Source: Symbiodinium natans
Lineage: Eukaryota > Sar > Dinophyceae > Suessiales > Symbiodiniaceae
Assembly (NCBI GenBank): GCA_905221605.1
Contig: CAJNDS010000372.1
Coordinates: 83,501-147,500, forward strand
Direction: 5' to 3'
DNA: 64,000 nucleotides
In this document: in pieces, positions 53,150 to 62,189 of the stretch
Position numbering within the stretch: position 1 is the first letter of the stretch
Layout: each line of letters begins with the position of its first letter
Program-made: the position numbers and the translations under genes
The notes under the pieces: generated by a model
Seen by the model: the letters and a program-made list of their open reading frames with translations, nothing else
Database searches by the model: none
Told to the model about the DNA's origin: nothing

Positions 53150-54280
53150 AGCTTGATCGGCAGAAAACTACGTAGGGCTTAGGCCAAGCTTAGAGCCTAC
53201 TAGTAGGGAAGTTTAGAAAACTGAGGTTGGCATCTTGGCATGGCAGGCCACCGAGCGAGGTCTGCTCTTCGCTTCGGCTCTCTCTGTCCATGGCCGAGGA
53301 CTCTTCTCGGATTTTGGGGTCCTCTCGTTCCTGTTAAGACATTCTGGGAACTTGGAAGCCTCTTGCCAAGTCTTGCCTTTAAACAATGAGAAGTTCTTCC
53401 ATTGTGTAAGTTGAGGGCCAAATGGCTGCAATCACACAAGCTCTGCTACAGTGTCAACCACCAGGGGTCTCTGCGTAAGATTGCAACAGCAGAAAGCGTT
53501 TTTTTCTGGGGAACGCGTTTGCGACTGGTGGAGACGGCGCGCTTGGAAGCCTCCGCGCCATCTTCATTAGCCTCAGAGACTTGAAACACCCGAGATTTCC
53601 TTGTGCTGCCTTTGCCTCCCCACCATCCACATGGCCATGGTCCTGTGGTAGCCCTGATCACGGATAGCTGCTCGATGGCTGTCTCCGTGTGGTACGCTCT
53701 CTCTGATCGTGTTCTGCGGCCACTCTCCTCCAACGCCTCTGACTGGTTTGGACTGTACCTCGTCATATCTGGCACTTCCGCAGTTTGTGGCAATTTTCAA
53801 GGTCAATCCACCGGACTTGCTTGCTTCCTGGCTTTGTCGACCAGAAACAGAAAACCGAATGACTCGTGCATATACATTTGAACGCTCAAAACAACCCTGA
53901 AAGCCGCAGCCAGGTAGCCGTCTCCCGGGACGCTGCTGTACCGAGCCCTCTCCGGCGTCTGCGACACTGAGAACGCCAGAAGCCTGCTGTGAAGGAACCT
54001 GGCCGGGAAAAGCCTGACTCTCTTTCTGCTGCAGCAATCTGCAACACCCAGCTTACACCACGACCCAGCCCGAAGTGCCACAGCAATCTGGGAGCGCTAT
54101 GTCACAATGATAGGTACTTGGCAGTAAGTCAGGCGATTTGTGCGACAACGACCAGCAGCTGAACTACAGTAAATGAAGCCAGGGCCTCCTCGGCATTGCC
54201 CGAGCCAGCGGACCCATGGGATGCCATCGTTGCACCAACAGACGCAGCCACTCCGATCCTGACTCTGTAAGGCTTCGGGC
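53150..54280. other. presumed intronic/intergenic stretch
   Basis: Minus frames (53446-53793 and 53803-54081) are open, but their composition is weak. No recognised element. Confidence 0.35.
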
Positions 54281-54282
54281 TT

Positions 54283-54345
54283 CTTAGGGTTTAGTGTTCA
54301 GGGTTTAGGGTTTGGGGTTTGGGGGTTGGGGTGCGGGGTTTAATT
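54283..54345. repeat. telomere-like array between exons of the membrane-protein cluster
   Basis: TTTAGGG, TTTAGTG, TTTGGGG units on plus, directly downstream (minus strand) of the frame 54814-54344. Confidence 0.85.
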
Positions 54346-54814
54346 AGTTTGGAGGAGGGCGCGTGGGGAGGCATGGGTGTCGGGCTCTCCGCATGCCGAG
54401 ATTCCAGCCACCGGACACAGCGAAGGCGACTTTTTTGCAAACGTCAAAGGCGGCACCTCCTGCAGTAGCACCAGCATCTTGCGTTGCTTTGGCCAGCTCT
54501 GTCAATACATCATCTCGGTCAAAAGAGGCAGTGGGGTCTGTTTGAAGTTGGCTCGCATAGGTCTGCAAATGCTGCTTCGCCCTGTTCAGAACCCCCGCTT
54601 TGACGATCCGAAAATCCTGCGAAGCGCCAGAAGCAGCTCCATCCCTCACAGCCACCGCTGCAGCGTTCCCGTTGTCGTCTTCCAGGGCAGGTCCCTTTGT
54701 TTCGTGGTCGAGCAATTGCTCAATCTCCCATGCCCTGTCCGCAACAGACTCCATGGCATTGGTCATTTCGTCCAAAGGATTGCAGGCCAAACCCCGAAAC
54801 CTTAGCTGTGGCAA
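54344..54814 (-). CDS. candidate exon, soluble helical segment
   Basis: A 156-codon minus frame opening at TTG (no ATG), reading LACNPLDEMTNAMESVADRA, then WEIEQLLDHETKG, FDRDDVLTELAKATQDAGAT and AFDVCKKVAFAVSGG, and ending just before the telomere-like array. Lack of ATG and of a natural C-terminus suggest an internal exon, perhaps downstream of 54945-55622. No family recognised. Confidence 0.42.
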   Translation of the reverse strand: MPQLRFRGLACNPLDEMTNAMESVADRAWEIEQLLDHETKGPALEDDNGNAAAVAVRDGAASGASQDFRIVKAGVLNRAKQHLQTYASQLQTDPTASFDRDDVLTELAKATQDAGATAGGAAFDVCKKVAFAVSGGWNLGMRRARHPCLPTRPPPN

Positions 54815-54944
54815 CCCAAGGACTGAGAAGAGCTGTGAAGAAACCCGAAGGGCTAATTTTGCAGATGCAGCATGCGAATCCTCTTAGATGGAACCATACA
54901 GGCAGGCTGTGCAAAAGATCCTTCTCTAGGGGAGTAAAGGCTCT

Positions 54945-55622
54945 TCAGCGAACTGCTTGTGATGGCACACTGTACGACCGGCCCATATACGTGGAAATGA
55001 CTGTAAGGGCAGGTGGCCCGCGCTCGAACTTGTGAAGGGCGAGGATAGCAGGCTTTGCAGAGAAACAGACGGCCACCACAAGCCAGAGTGCCCTCATTGC
55101 AAGATTTGCGTCGACGCCAACGAGCGCCTGAGATAAAAAGTTGAGGATATTGAAAGAGTTGTGCCCGGAGGCAGCGAAGGCCCCCTGGACAATGAGCAGG
55201 CTGAGGATGCTCAGAATAACCAGGCTGACGAGAAGATCCGTGATGACTATCTGCCGACTCTTCCGCATCGCCGTCTTGCCCCAGCCACGAACCTTTTCCA
55301 ACGGAGACAAGAGAGGGGTCTGCTTCTCTCTTTTTGCTTGTGAAGGGAACCCTGGTTGGAGCAAGACAACGGCAAAAACAATGAACGCTTTTCTTCTCAA
55401 GACTCCAGCCTCCTTCCAAAGCTTCCGCTCAATTTCCTTCTGCCTGGCAGAGATGGCGCCAAACGCCACTTTTCTCAACTTTTTTGTGATCTCACACTTG
55501 CTTGGCCCGCGAATTCGTTGTGAAAACAACAAGCCTTGTGGGGCACCACAGCGTGCATTCTTCTTTGGGATTTGGGCTAGACCAGAGTCGTACAGAAGAT
55601 TGGCCGAAGCAGGATGTCGCAT
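54945..55622 (-). CDS. membrane protein or exon, 225 aa, three hydrophobic segments
   Basis: Minus frame with an ATG at 55622, but the first 40 residues look untypical and a degenerate TTTAGGG stretch (55630-55680) lies just upstream, so the true coding may start at about residue 42 (CEITKKLRKVAFGAISARQK). Hydrophobic segments: KAFIVFAVVLL, DLLVSLVILSILSLLIVQGA (clear membrane helix) and MRALWLVVAVCFSAKPAILA. It follows the PAN-like membrane protein by about 200 bases on the same strand and might be its continuation through an intron. Function unknown. Confidence 0.5.
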   Translation of the reverse strand: MRHPASANLLYDSGLAQIPKKNARCGAPQGLLFSQRIRGPSKCEITKKLRKVAFGAISARQKEIERKLWKEAGVLRRKAFIVFAVVLLQPGFPSQAKREKQTPLLSPLEKVRGWGKTAMRKSRQIVITDLLVSLVILSILSLLIVQGAFAASGHNSFNILNFLSQALVGVDANLAMRALWLVVAVCFSAKPAILALHKFERGPPALTVISTYMGRSYSVPSQAVR

Positions 55623-55821
55623 TCAAGGCTCAACGTGTGGGACTTCGGTTTGGGTTTTAGGCCGTAGTTTAGGGTGGGGGCTGAAAGCCTTTGAAGTAGG
55701 GCTCAGCTCGTGGGGTTCTTTCTGTCTTGGCGAACGGGAGCCATGCTCCCCGTTGACATGTCCCTTTGAACATCAGAGCAAAAGGAGGCATGAACAACCT
55801 GCTCCCGCCTATCATCTTTGT

Positions 55822-56853
55822 TCAGTTCATCCTTCTCCACGTGTGATTTCCGCTCCTGCATGTCATGGCGTGAACATAAGGGAACGTTACTGCTTTCCGA
55901 TCCCTCCGCTCCTGGAGCTGCCAGTGCGAGGCAAACTGCAACGCCAGCGCCACGGCATGTAAGGCAACAGCCCCGGCAGCCTCCGAAGCCCAAGAAGCCC
56001 CAGCAGCCTCGCCAGATTCGCCGAATGAGCCCATGAAGGAAAACCAAGCAACGAGCGACACAACGACCGAACAGACGCCAATACCAGAGATCGATGGAAA
56101 GAGCAAGACCAGCAAATTGGAGAGGAGGAGCGGGCCCAGCTGCACTTTGGCATCCGAGTGCCTCTTCTGAAACAGCTTGAACTGACTCCGGGAGACAAAC
56201 TGGCATTGGGAGTACAAAGTGCAGGTGCTTGAACTCCAGGATGCAAAGGAGCAATCTGAGCGCTCGTGGCACTGCGCTCGGCACTCTTCTTCCGAGATCC
56301 TCCGCATCACATACGCCACACCCTCCAGACGAAGAGAGTCGCTTGAGCAGTCGCGGCTGGAATGCACTTCCCACTGCGAAGGAATCAAACCTGCTTTCAC
56401 TTCCGGAAGGAAGATGACGGCTGCCAGGCCCACAAACAGCAAAGCCAGAAGCACCCTCAGCCACATGTCTACATGAACTTCGCGGCGGCGCCACTCTGGC
56501 AGGTCATCAACGCTTACACGAAGTGGCCCATAAGTTCCTCTGAAGACGAGCACCAGCAGAAACGCGATCAGCCATGCCACACTTCTCATGAGAATTGCAT
56601 CTTCAGAACTGAAATTCCAGAGCTCGCTGATTTGCTCCAACACTGCACGAACTGTGTCCCCGGGTTGGGGACCTCTTCCGACCATCCTCTCCGCTTCTTT
56701 TCGATCTGCCTGCTCTCGTGCTTCCTTTTCGGCTTGTTCTTTCAGGGCTTTCTGATGTGCAATCTCCATGGACTTGGAGAAGTGCTCATTAGCATTGTCC
56801 ATAGCCGTCTGCAAGATCTGCAACGCATACTTGCTCACCTGATCTAAGCTCAT
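55822..56853 (-). CDS. multi-pass membrane protein with PAN/Apple-like Cys-rich loop
   Basis: 343 aa from the ATG at 56853; an in-frame TGA lies 9 bases upstream. Order: N-terminal helical, charged region (about 20-55, QKALKEQAEKEAREQADRKE), hydrophobic SVAWLIAFLLVLVF (about 91-104), second helix WLRVLLALLFVGLAAVIFL, then a Cys-rich segment CSSDSLRLEGVAYVMRRISE with EECRAQCHERSDCSFASW and CTLYSQC resembling a PAN/Apple fold (a protein- or sugar-binding module), a third hydrophobic region (LLLSNLLVLLF and SVVVSLVAWFSFMG) and a hydrophobic Ala-rich end. The loop probably faces the lumen or outside. Only 74 bases separate this ATG from the stop of the GTPase gene, same strand. Confidence 0.65.
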   Translation of the reverse strand: MSLDQVSKYALQILQTAMDNANEHFSKSMEIAHQKALKEQAEKEAREQADRKEAERMVGRGPQPGDTVRAVLEQISELWNFSSEDAILMRSVAWLIAFLLVLVFRGTYGPLRVSVDDLPEWRRREVHVDMWLRVLLALLFVGLAAVIFLPEVKAGLIPSQWEVHSSRDCSSDSLRLEGVAYVMRRISEEECRAQCHERSDCSFASWSSSTCTLYSQCQFVSRSQFKLFQKRHSDAKVQLGPLLLSNLLVLLFPSISGIGVCSVVVSLVAWFSFMGSFGESGEAAGASWASEAAGAVALHAVALALQFASHWQLQERRDRKAVTFPYVHAMTCRSGNHTWRRMN

Positions 56854-56927
56854 GTCGTCGGATCAAAAGAACAAAACAACACTCCAGACTTAAGAGGCAC
56901 AAGAACTGAGCTTTTTGCCAACTCCAT

Positions 56928-57791
56928 CTACGGTACTGCAGAGTCCTTGTAGCCCGACAGCGTCACGCTTCCGCGAGTAAATGGAAAGATGCTGCTCGAT
57001 GGAATGTCCAAGGCCTTTGCAACCTTTGCAACACGATCGTCTTCGCAGGCTTGTGTGTTGTTGGTTCCACATGCTTTGTGCATCCATGTCAGAATGACCA
57101 TGGTAGCATAGCCGAGTTCAGCGATCTTCGTGACATATTTTTTCGCCAGTGTCTTCTCTGGTTCCCGGATGGCATGTTCATATCTCATGAAGAACAGGAC
57201 TCCGTGCATGCGATGAGCTTCGGTGAAAAGCACATGGTCACGAACGTCGTGGAAGACGCCATTTTGCGCATCATACTCTTTGAGATGAAAGCCGTCAGGG
57301 ACTTTGCCATCTGTCAAGTTCCGTAGGAACTCTTCTGAGAAGTCCCGGAATTGACACGTCTCTCCCTCACAGATGCCCCACGTATCCCAAAAGCTGAAGC
57401 CGACGGACTTATCGTCAAGAAGATTCGAGAGATCGTACTTGGTGATGGCTTTCGTGTTGTGGCCGCGGCCTTGTCCCACATCGCGTGGCAACCTCTGATC
57501 GTTGCTGGCTGAAAGGGCAGAGGAGAGGCTCGTGATGTAAGTGGTTTTACCAGCCCCGGGGAATCCCACAACCAGCAAGTTGTAGCGTCTCTTGCCCGTT
57601 CGAAACACCGGGCGATACGCATGATATGGGAAGTCGACGATCGCGGAGCCCCAAGGGTGCTCGTTTCCACGCGGGTCCAGGATCAGAACTTCCAGCTTGG
57701 CCGGCAAGTTTGCGATCTTGTTGCTGCTCGTCTTCCTCGGCTGACATTGGAATCTCTCATGGTTTGAAAGACATGTTTGCCACTTGCTCAT
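56928..57791 (-). CDS. P-loop GTPase, IFI44-like
   Basis: 287 aa from the ATG at 57791 (MSKWQTCLSN). An upstream in-frame extension exists but runs through an inverted-repeat element, so I reject it. Motifs: G1 P-loop GFPGAGKTT (about residues 65-73), a TK pair in HNTKAITKYDL (possible G2), G3 as WDTWGICEGE, then GKVPDGFHL, HGVLFFMRYEH, and MVILTWMHKACG at the G4 position where the usual NKxD is not obvious. The order VGFPGAGKT ... VPDGF ... resembles the interferon-induced protein 44 (IFI44)-like GTPase group. The C-terminus (TRGSVTLSGYKDSAVP) ends early for that family, so a spliced final exon is possible. Neighbours are membrane proteins on the same strand; a membrane-linked role is inference only. 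Confidence 0.72.
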   Translation of the reverse strand: MSKWQTCLSNHERFQCQPRKTSSNKIANLPAKLEVLILDPRGNEHPWGSAIVDFPYHAYRPVFRTGKRRYNLLVVGFPGAGKTTYITSLSSALSASNDQRLPRDVGQGRGHNTKAITKYDLSNLLDDKSVGFSFWDTWGICEGETCQFRDFSEEFLRNLTDGKVPDGFHLKEYDAQNGVFHDVRDHVLFTEAHRMHGVLFFMRYEHAIREPEKTLAKKYVTKIAELGYATMVILTWMHKACGTNNTQACEDDRVAKVAKALDIPSSSIFPFTRGSVTLSGYKDSAVP

Positions 57792-57816
57792 AAGCAGAAT
57801 GCTCAGGTTGTCATGT

Positions 57817-57886
57817 GGGGGGCTTACGAAAAAAATGGACCCAAAATATAGCCCCCCAAATAGTAGGATTCCCTTAAAATAAGGAC
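57817..57886. mobile_element. inverted-repeat element family B, truncated copy 4
   Basis: Left end GGGGGCTTACGAAAAAAATG and core TAGGATTCCCTTAAAATAAGG match the copy at 31308. The right arm is missing after 57886. It lies 26 bases upstream of the GTPase ATG and splits it from the membrane-segment frame at 57887-58050, consistent with an intronic or 5' position. Confidence 0.7.
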
Positions 57887-58050
57887 AAATGCTTCCACAA
57901 AAGCGAGTGCTACAAAAACAAAGAGCAAAGGCCAAGTGTAACCAAGCAACGGTTTCAGCTCAACGCTGACGGTGGCACTTCCAGGACAGGTGATCTCGTT
58001 GGCAAGCTGCACTGCCTCACTCCAGTCAGAATCTAAAACGAACCTCAACA
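57887..58050 (-). CDS. candidate exon with one membrane segment
   Basis: The minus frame from an ATG near 58050 reads MLRFVLDSDWSEAVQLANEI, then a hydrophobic LLGYTWPLLFVFVALAFVEA, and continues into the inverted-repeat element at 57886. It could be an upstream exon of the GTPase gene, giving it a membrane anchor, or the broken end of a separate gene. The frame shift between the two would need a splice within the element. Confidence 0.35.
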
Positions 58051-58494
58051 TCCGGACAAACTTACAGAGATGCCACCCGGCTGTACACATGCGAATAACT
58101 CTTGACAACGAAACGGAGCGAGTTGCACACAAATTTGCCAACGCCGGCAAGTGTCAACTCTTGCAAAATGGGGACGCTCAGCACCATAGTCCCCAACCAA
58201 CAGTTTAGACTTCTCTGGGATGCGGGCGAAGCACCCCTGCAGCTGCGCTAAACAAAGCCGCAACAAGCATTGCACAATCGCGCTCTTGATCTGCATGCAA
58301 CAAAAAGACAAGCAGGCCTGGCAAATGTTGAGAATCTCAAGCTCCAGATGCAATGGTTGTGAGACTTTCCTTGTTGACGATTGCAAGCGCACCACCAAAT
58401 CACCGGGGCATGCTGAAGTAAACCAACCTTCGGTCGCTGTGTCGACACAACTCAAGCAAGTCCGATCTAAATCTCACAAAAACATAAACACTGT

Positions 58495-58668
58495 TTAAAG
58501 TTTAAACACCCTGCCTTCCTTGTACCTCACATTCTCGGACTTCAGTGCATCCACCTCCTCGGTCCCGCTCTGCGCACTGTACGCGTAGCTGTCCATGCCC
58601 ACAAGCATGACCATAAAAGCCACACCATAGCCAACAGCTGACATTGCACGTGCAGTGTTATGTGTCAT
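58495..58668 (-). CDS. small membrane protein, 57 aa
   Basis: From the ATG at 58668: MTHNTARAMSAVGYGVAFMV, hydrophobic to VMLVGM, then a polar tail (GTEEVDALKSENVRYKEGRV) and a stop. One membrane helix near the N-terminus. An in-frame ATG at 58713 would add 15 residues. No family recognised. Same strand as neighbours; it could also be a first exon. Confidence 0.4.
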   Translation of the reverse strand: MTHNTARAMSAVGYGVAFMVMLVGMDSYAYSAQSGTEEVDALKSENVRYKEGRVFKL

Positions 58669-58754
58669 CCTGGGTTGAGAACCAACACTGGTCACACGTG
58701 AGAAGAGAAACATGTTACCAGGTATTTCAAAGTGAAAGCGGATAAACATCAAAC

Positions 58755-59895
58755 AACTTCATGCACGCCCCAAGTAATTTGTTGAAAAAACAACCCAACA
58801 TCACATCACGACGAGGATGTGGAAGGCGGGATATAAAATCCGACGTTTCCATCTTCCAACCGTTTGAACCAAGATGTTGCCCATCGTCAGTCAACAGGGA
58901 TTATGGTTTCCTCCGCTTGACACACGTGGCTTCCCGGCTTTGGCAAAATGGTGCCGATTGATTCACTATGTTCATCTGCAAAACTACTTGCTGCCATCGC
59001 AAAACTTCGAGTTTGAAGTGTCATCTACACCAAGTACGAACAGCAGCAGAAAACTTCTCACATTGCACGCAAGATGTAAGCAGTAAGTCAGCACATATGT
59101 GGCTTGCAGAAAAAAGGCAAGCTGTTTGCAATTTTTCACACGGGCGACCCATGCTGTCCGATCTTTCCAGGAGATCGCAACCAGGCCGCCTCAACAATCT
59201 TTGAAGCCGGATCCAAATGTAGGTTTGCCATTAAAAGCACATGGCTCCCACAAATGGGGTCATCACGTCACATTACTGTGTGGAACTCTTGTTTTTCTGT
59301 CGCACCACGCGCGCACACGTGCACGCTCGGGGCTGATTTGGGTGCTGGGTGTTGCTACGTGCACATCTTGAATGAAAGCGTGTCTTTGCAGGCATCGAGG
59401 TTCTCCGTTCCTTGGAAGCATTTTAACAGCATTTACACCGGATTTCAAACGTGCTGGAAGCTGAACTCGGCACCAGAGGCGTGCTAAAGGCGCCTTAAAG
59501 GCTCTTGAGGCTCGGTTGCACGTTTCTGGATCGGCATGGTGCATGCTATATCCCAATCGAAATTCCAATGTCTATAAAAAAAATGCCACCTCTTTTCTCT
59601 TGCTCAAGCATTCGACTTAAATTCCTAAGCATCTGATGCAAGCATCAGCGAGGGGCTAATCTGAATTCTGGACCAGCTTATAAGGTCTGATTGATGGCGC
59701 ATGTGACATATTTGAGGGTGCAAATAGCGCCCAGACTTTCAGATCGACCCCCCAGTGTCAGACACCTATTCGGTGGCATGGGCATCAATCGGATGCTGTT
59801 GGAAGACGGCTGCAGGCCGGGCTCAGCTAGGAGTGGGAGCTCAATGCCCGCAGCACAATGACAAACCTGTACAAAGCATTGCTGATCGCTTCCAT
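58755..59895. other. no gene seen
   Basis: Mixed frames without coding character, no arrays. It separates the membrane cluster from the RCC1-like gene and probably holds the 3' end of the RCC1-like transcript and its spacer. Confidence 0.45.
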
Positions 59896-59898
59896 TTG

Positions 59899-61545
59899 CT
59901 AGTACTGGGCTCCGCTTTGCTCATCGCCCCAAGAAATTCGGCTGCCTTTGCTAGTGACAACTGTAAAAGCCTTTGCAGAACTTAGGACCTCTACCGCACC
60001 CTCTTCGTCGATCCGCTGCTTGGCATTGGCGAAGCCTTTTGTGCACAATGAGCTTCCCCAACACCACACAGTGCCATCACCCAGGACCACACAAAAGCTT
60101 TCTGAGTTGGCATGGAGAGCAGCTGCTTCGGCCAACATTCTTGAAAGTTGTCCCTCGTCAACCTGATCTGCCTTGGACACTGCATCCAAAGCAGTTCGCC
60201 AGTTTCCACCGAAATCTTGGTGACCCCACGTCACCAGCTGCCGGGCCCCGTTGACAACCACTATGACTGCAAATGCACCACAGGTATTCTCACAAAGATC
60301 GATGCTCTGCACGTTGCTGAGAACGTTTCGGACTTGTCTGCTGTCACCGCCATAGTCCTGGTGCCCCCAGGTTTCTAGAGAGAGATTGCCGGTTTGATGG
60401 TTTCTGCCGGCAATAGTAAAAGCAAAGGGATTCGAGAGGATTCTGCAAGGCCTGGACATCGATGTCAACCTTTGCTTCACTTCGTTGGGGCATTCTCCCC
60501 CCATGGCCTTCCGGCCAAGTGTCTCGATGCCTTCCGCGGTGATGATGGCAAAGGCATCGTGAGTAGTCAGCACATCAACTGCATTGAGCACTTCATGTTG
60601 CCCGGCACGGTCGCCCCAGTGGCAACCAGCATCTCCCAGTATTACGACCTTTTCGCTGCCGTCATCGTTGTTGCACATGGCAGCAAAGGCACTCGTCGTT
60701 GGCACCAGCTTGCTAGCTCTGACTCCTTGGAACCACTGTACATGATTTTCATCTTTCCACATCACGACTGCATCCCGTGTTGCAGCGGCGAAATACTTGT
60801 CGCTGGCCGAAATGAAAAGTACATGGCGCAGTTGCTCTTGAAGCTTCTTCCCCATCCGGCCTCCACGGTCATGTCGGCCCCAGGTGAGAACCACGCCATC
60901 TATTCTTAGCGCTGCGAAGGCGAACTCTGTTTGCTGGATATCTTTGATGCCCCACAATTGCTGCTTTATGCTTGGTGGTATGTTGCCTCCGGCTTCGGGA
61001 AGCCCCCAACAAAGCACGGTGCCGTCAATTTGGAGGGCAACCCAAGCACCGCGGTTGGCAAAAACCTTACTACCCAACGTCAGCCATCGGACAATATTGA
61101 CAGCCTTACCACCGCAACGTTCGCAGCCCCAAGTCGTGTAGCCCGTGCCCTGCCATGCCAGGATTGCGTCGCCAATCCTGACAACGTACGTTGGCCACTG
61201 CAACCCTCTTTTGACGAGGCACTCATAGGTGCTCGTCATTCTTTTCTTCATGCGGATGGCAAGTAAGTCAATCACGCCGCTGGGGTTGCTGGCCTGCAAC
61301 TCCAGCAACCACTGATGTGCGCTCAATTCGAAGGGCCTTGCATATGGGACAAGAGCTACGCCGCTGCATGCAGCCTGAGCTTTCTGCAAAGCCTGCTCGA
61401 CGCTTGGAGATGTTCCGGTGTGAATAACTTCTCCAGCCAGATTGTAGACGATGCACACAACGTCCCGCATAATTCGCGGCGGCGGCAAACGGAGTCGAAG
61501 CGGAGCCAAAACAGCTCCAAGCCGCTGCAAGTCCCCTAAATTCAT
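59899..61545 (-). CDS. RCC1-like repeat protein, 548 aa, single exon
   Basis: Minus frame from the ATG at 61545 (MNLGDLQRLG) to a stop at 59899. About eight degenerate RCC1-type repeats of the dinoflagellate form 'AFAxxxxxGxVxTWGxxxxGG': WVALQIDGTVLCWGLPEAGG, FAFAALRIDGVVLTWGRHDR, LSLETWGHQDYGGDSRQVRN, AFAVIVVVNGARQLVTWGHQ, SFCVVLGDGTVWCWGSSLCT and AFTVVTSKGSRISWGDEQSG. Such repeats form a beta-propeller for protein binding (RCC1, HERC and relatives); no catalytic domain (RanGEF or HECT) is visible, so an adaptor role is likely. The N-terminal 100 residues lack repeats. The intronless state contrasts with the other rebuilt genes. A GTG 12 bases upstream is not taken as the start. Confidence 0.85.
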   Translation of the reverse strand: MNLGDLQRLGAVLAPLRLRLPPPRIMRDVVCIVYNLAGEVIHTGTSPSVEQALQKAQAACSGVALVPYARPFELSAHQWLLELQASNPSGVIDLLAIRMKKRMTSTYECLVKRGLQWPTYVVRIGDAILAWQGTGYTTWGCERCGGKAVNIVRWLTLGSKVFANRGAWVALQIDGTVLCWGLPEAGGNIPPSIKQQLWGIKDIQQTEFAFAALRIDGVVLTWGRHDRGGRMGKKLQEQLRHVLFISASDKYFAAATRDAVVMWKDENHVQWFQGVRASKLVPTTSAFAAMCNNDDGSEKVVILGDAGCHWGDRAGQHEVLNAVDVLTTHDAFAIITAEGIETLGRKAMGGECPNEVKQRLTSMSRPCRILSNPFAFTIAGRNHQTGNLSLETWGHQDYGGDSRQVRNVLSNVQSIDLCENTCGAFAVIVVVNGARQLVTWGHQDFGGNWRTALDAVSKADQVDEGQLSRMLAEAAALHANSESFCVVLGDGTVWCWGSSLCTKGFANAKQRIDEEGAVEVLSSAKAFTVVTSKGSRISWGDEQSGAQY

Positions 61546-61559
61546 GCCGGAGTCCACAC

Positions 61560-61948
61560 ACTAGTTACAATCATCAATGCCCCACAGACGACAACAGACT
61601 GCAAACAACTCGCCAAGTTAATGAACCGTTGCAGTGGTGCCAAATGATCGACATGACGGCTGTTTCCTCCCAAATTGATGTGGGCCCAGCAAGCTTGAAC
61701 ACTGCGCGGACATCACAAAAAACTGTGGAATTTCAAGAGGTTGAATCACCAGCTTCCGCAGACACTGAGGCTCGCCCGGTGTCATGCCTGAAACACCAGC
61801 AACATAAGGCTCGCCTGTGCTTTGCTGCAGCAGATACTGAGGCTTCGCCCGGTATCATGCGCCCACGTTTTTGGACTCTGCAGACTTTAAGGGCCAGAGG
61901 CAGCAAAAAAAATCGCCTTCAAAGACTGCAGTTTGGGGACTACAATGG

Positions 61949-61984
<36 letters not shown>

Positions 61985-62185
61985 GTATATTTCTATATAT
62001 ATACAATTTTTTAAATGTCTACATATATATATATATGTATATATATATAAGTTAGACACCCGTCCACATCTTGGGGCAGCCCACCATGAAAGCCGGGGCT
62101 CCTGCACCTGCCTCACATGGACAAACCAGAAATCTTGGGAGTGGCAACTGTGGGAACAAGGACGATATCATCAGATATCGGCATA
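61560..62185. other. spacer between RCC1-like and KH-like genes
   Basis: Holds a 30-base direct repeat (GCAGACACTGAGGCTCGCCC at 61756 and GCAGATACTGAGGCTTCGCC at 61830, each continuing to TATCATGC/TGTCATGC) and a TA microsatellite field (61950-62052). No gene seen. Confidence 0.6.
61950..62052. repeat. (TA)n microsatellite field
   Basis: TATATA runs with short breaks. Confidence 0.95.
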
Positions 62186-62189
62186 AACT

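Noticed and set aside
57792-57935. N-terminal extension of the GTPase frame
   Set aside because: The extra residues are encoded by the family B inverted-repeat element, so the ATG at 57791 is preferred.
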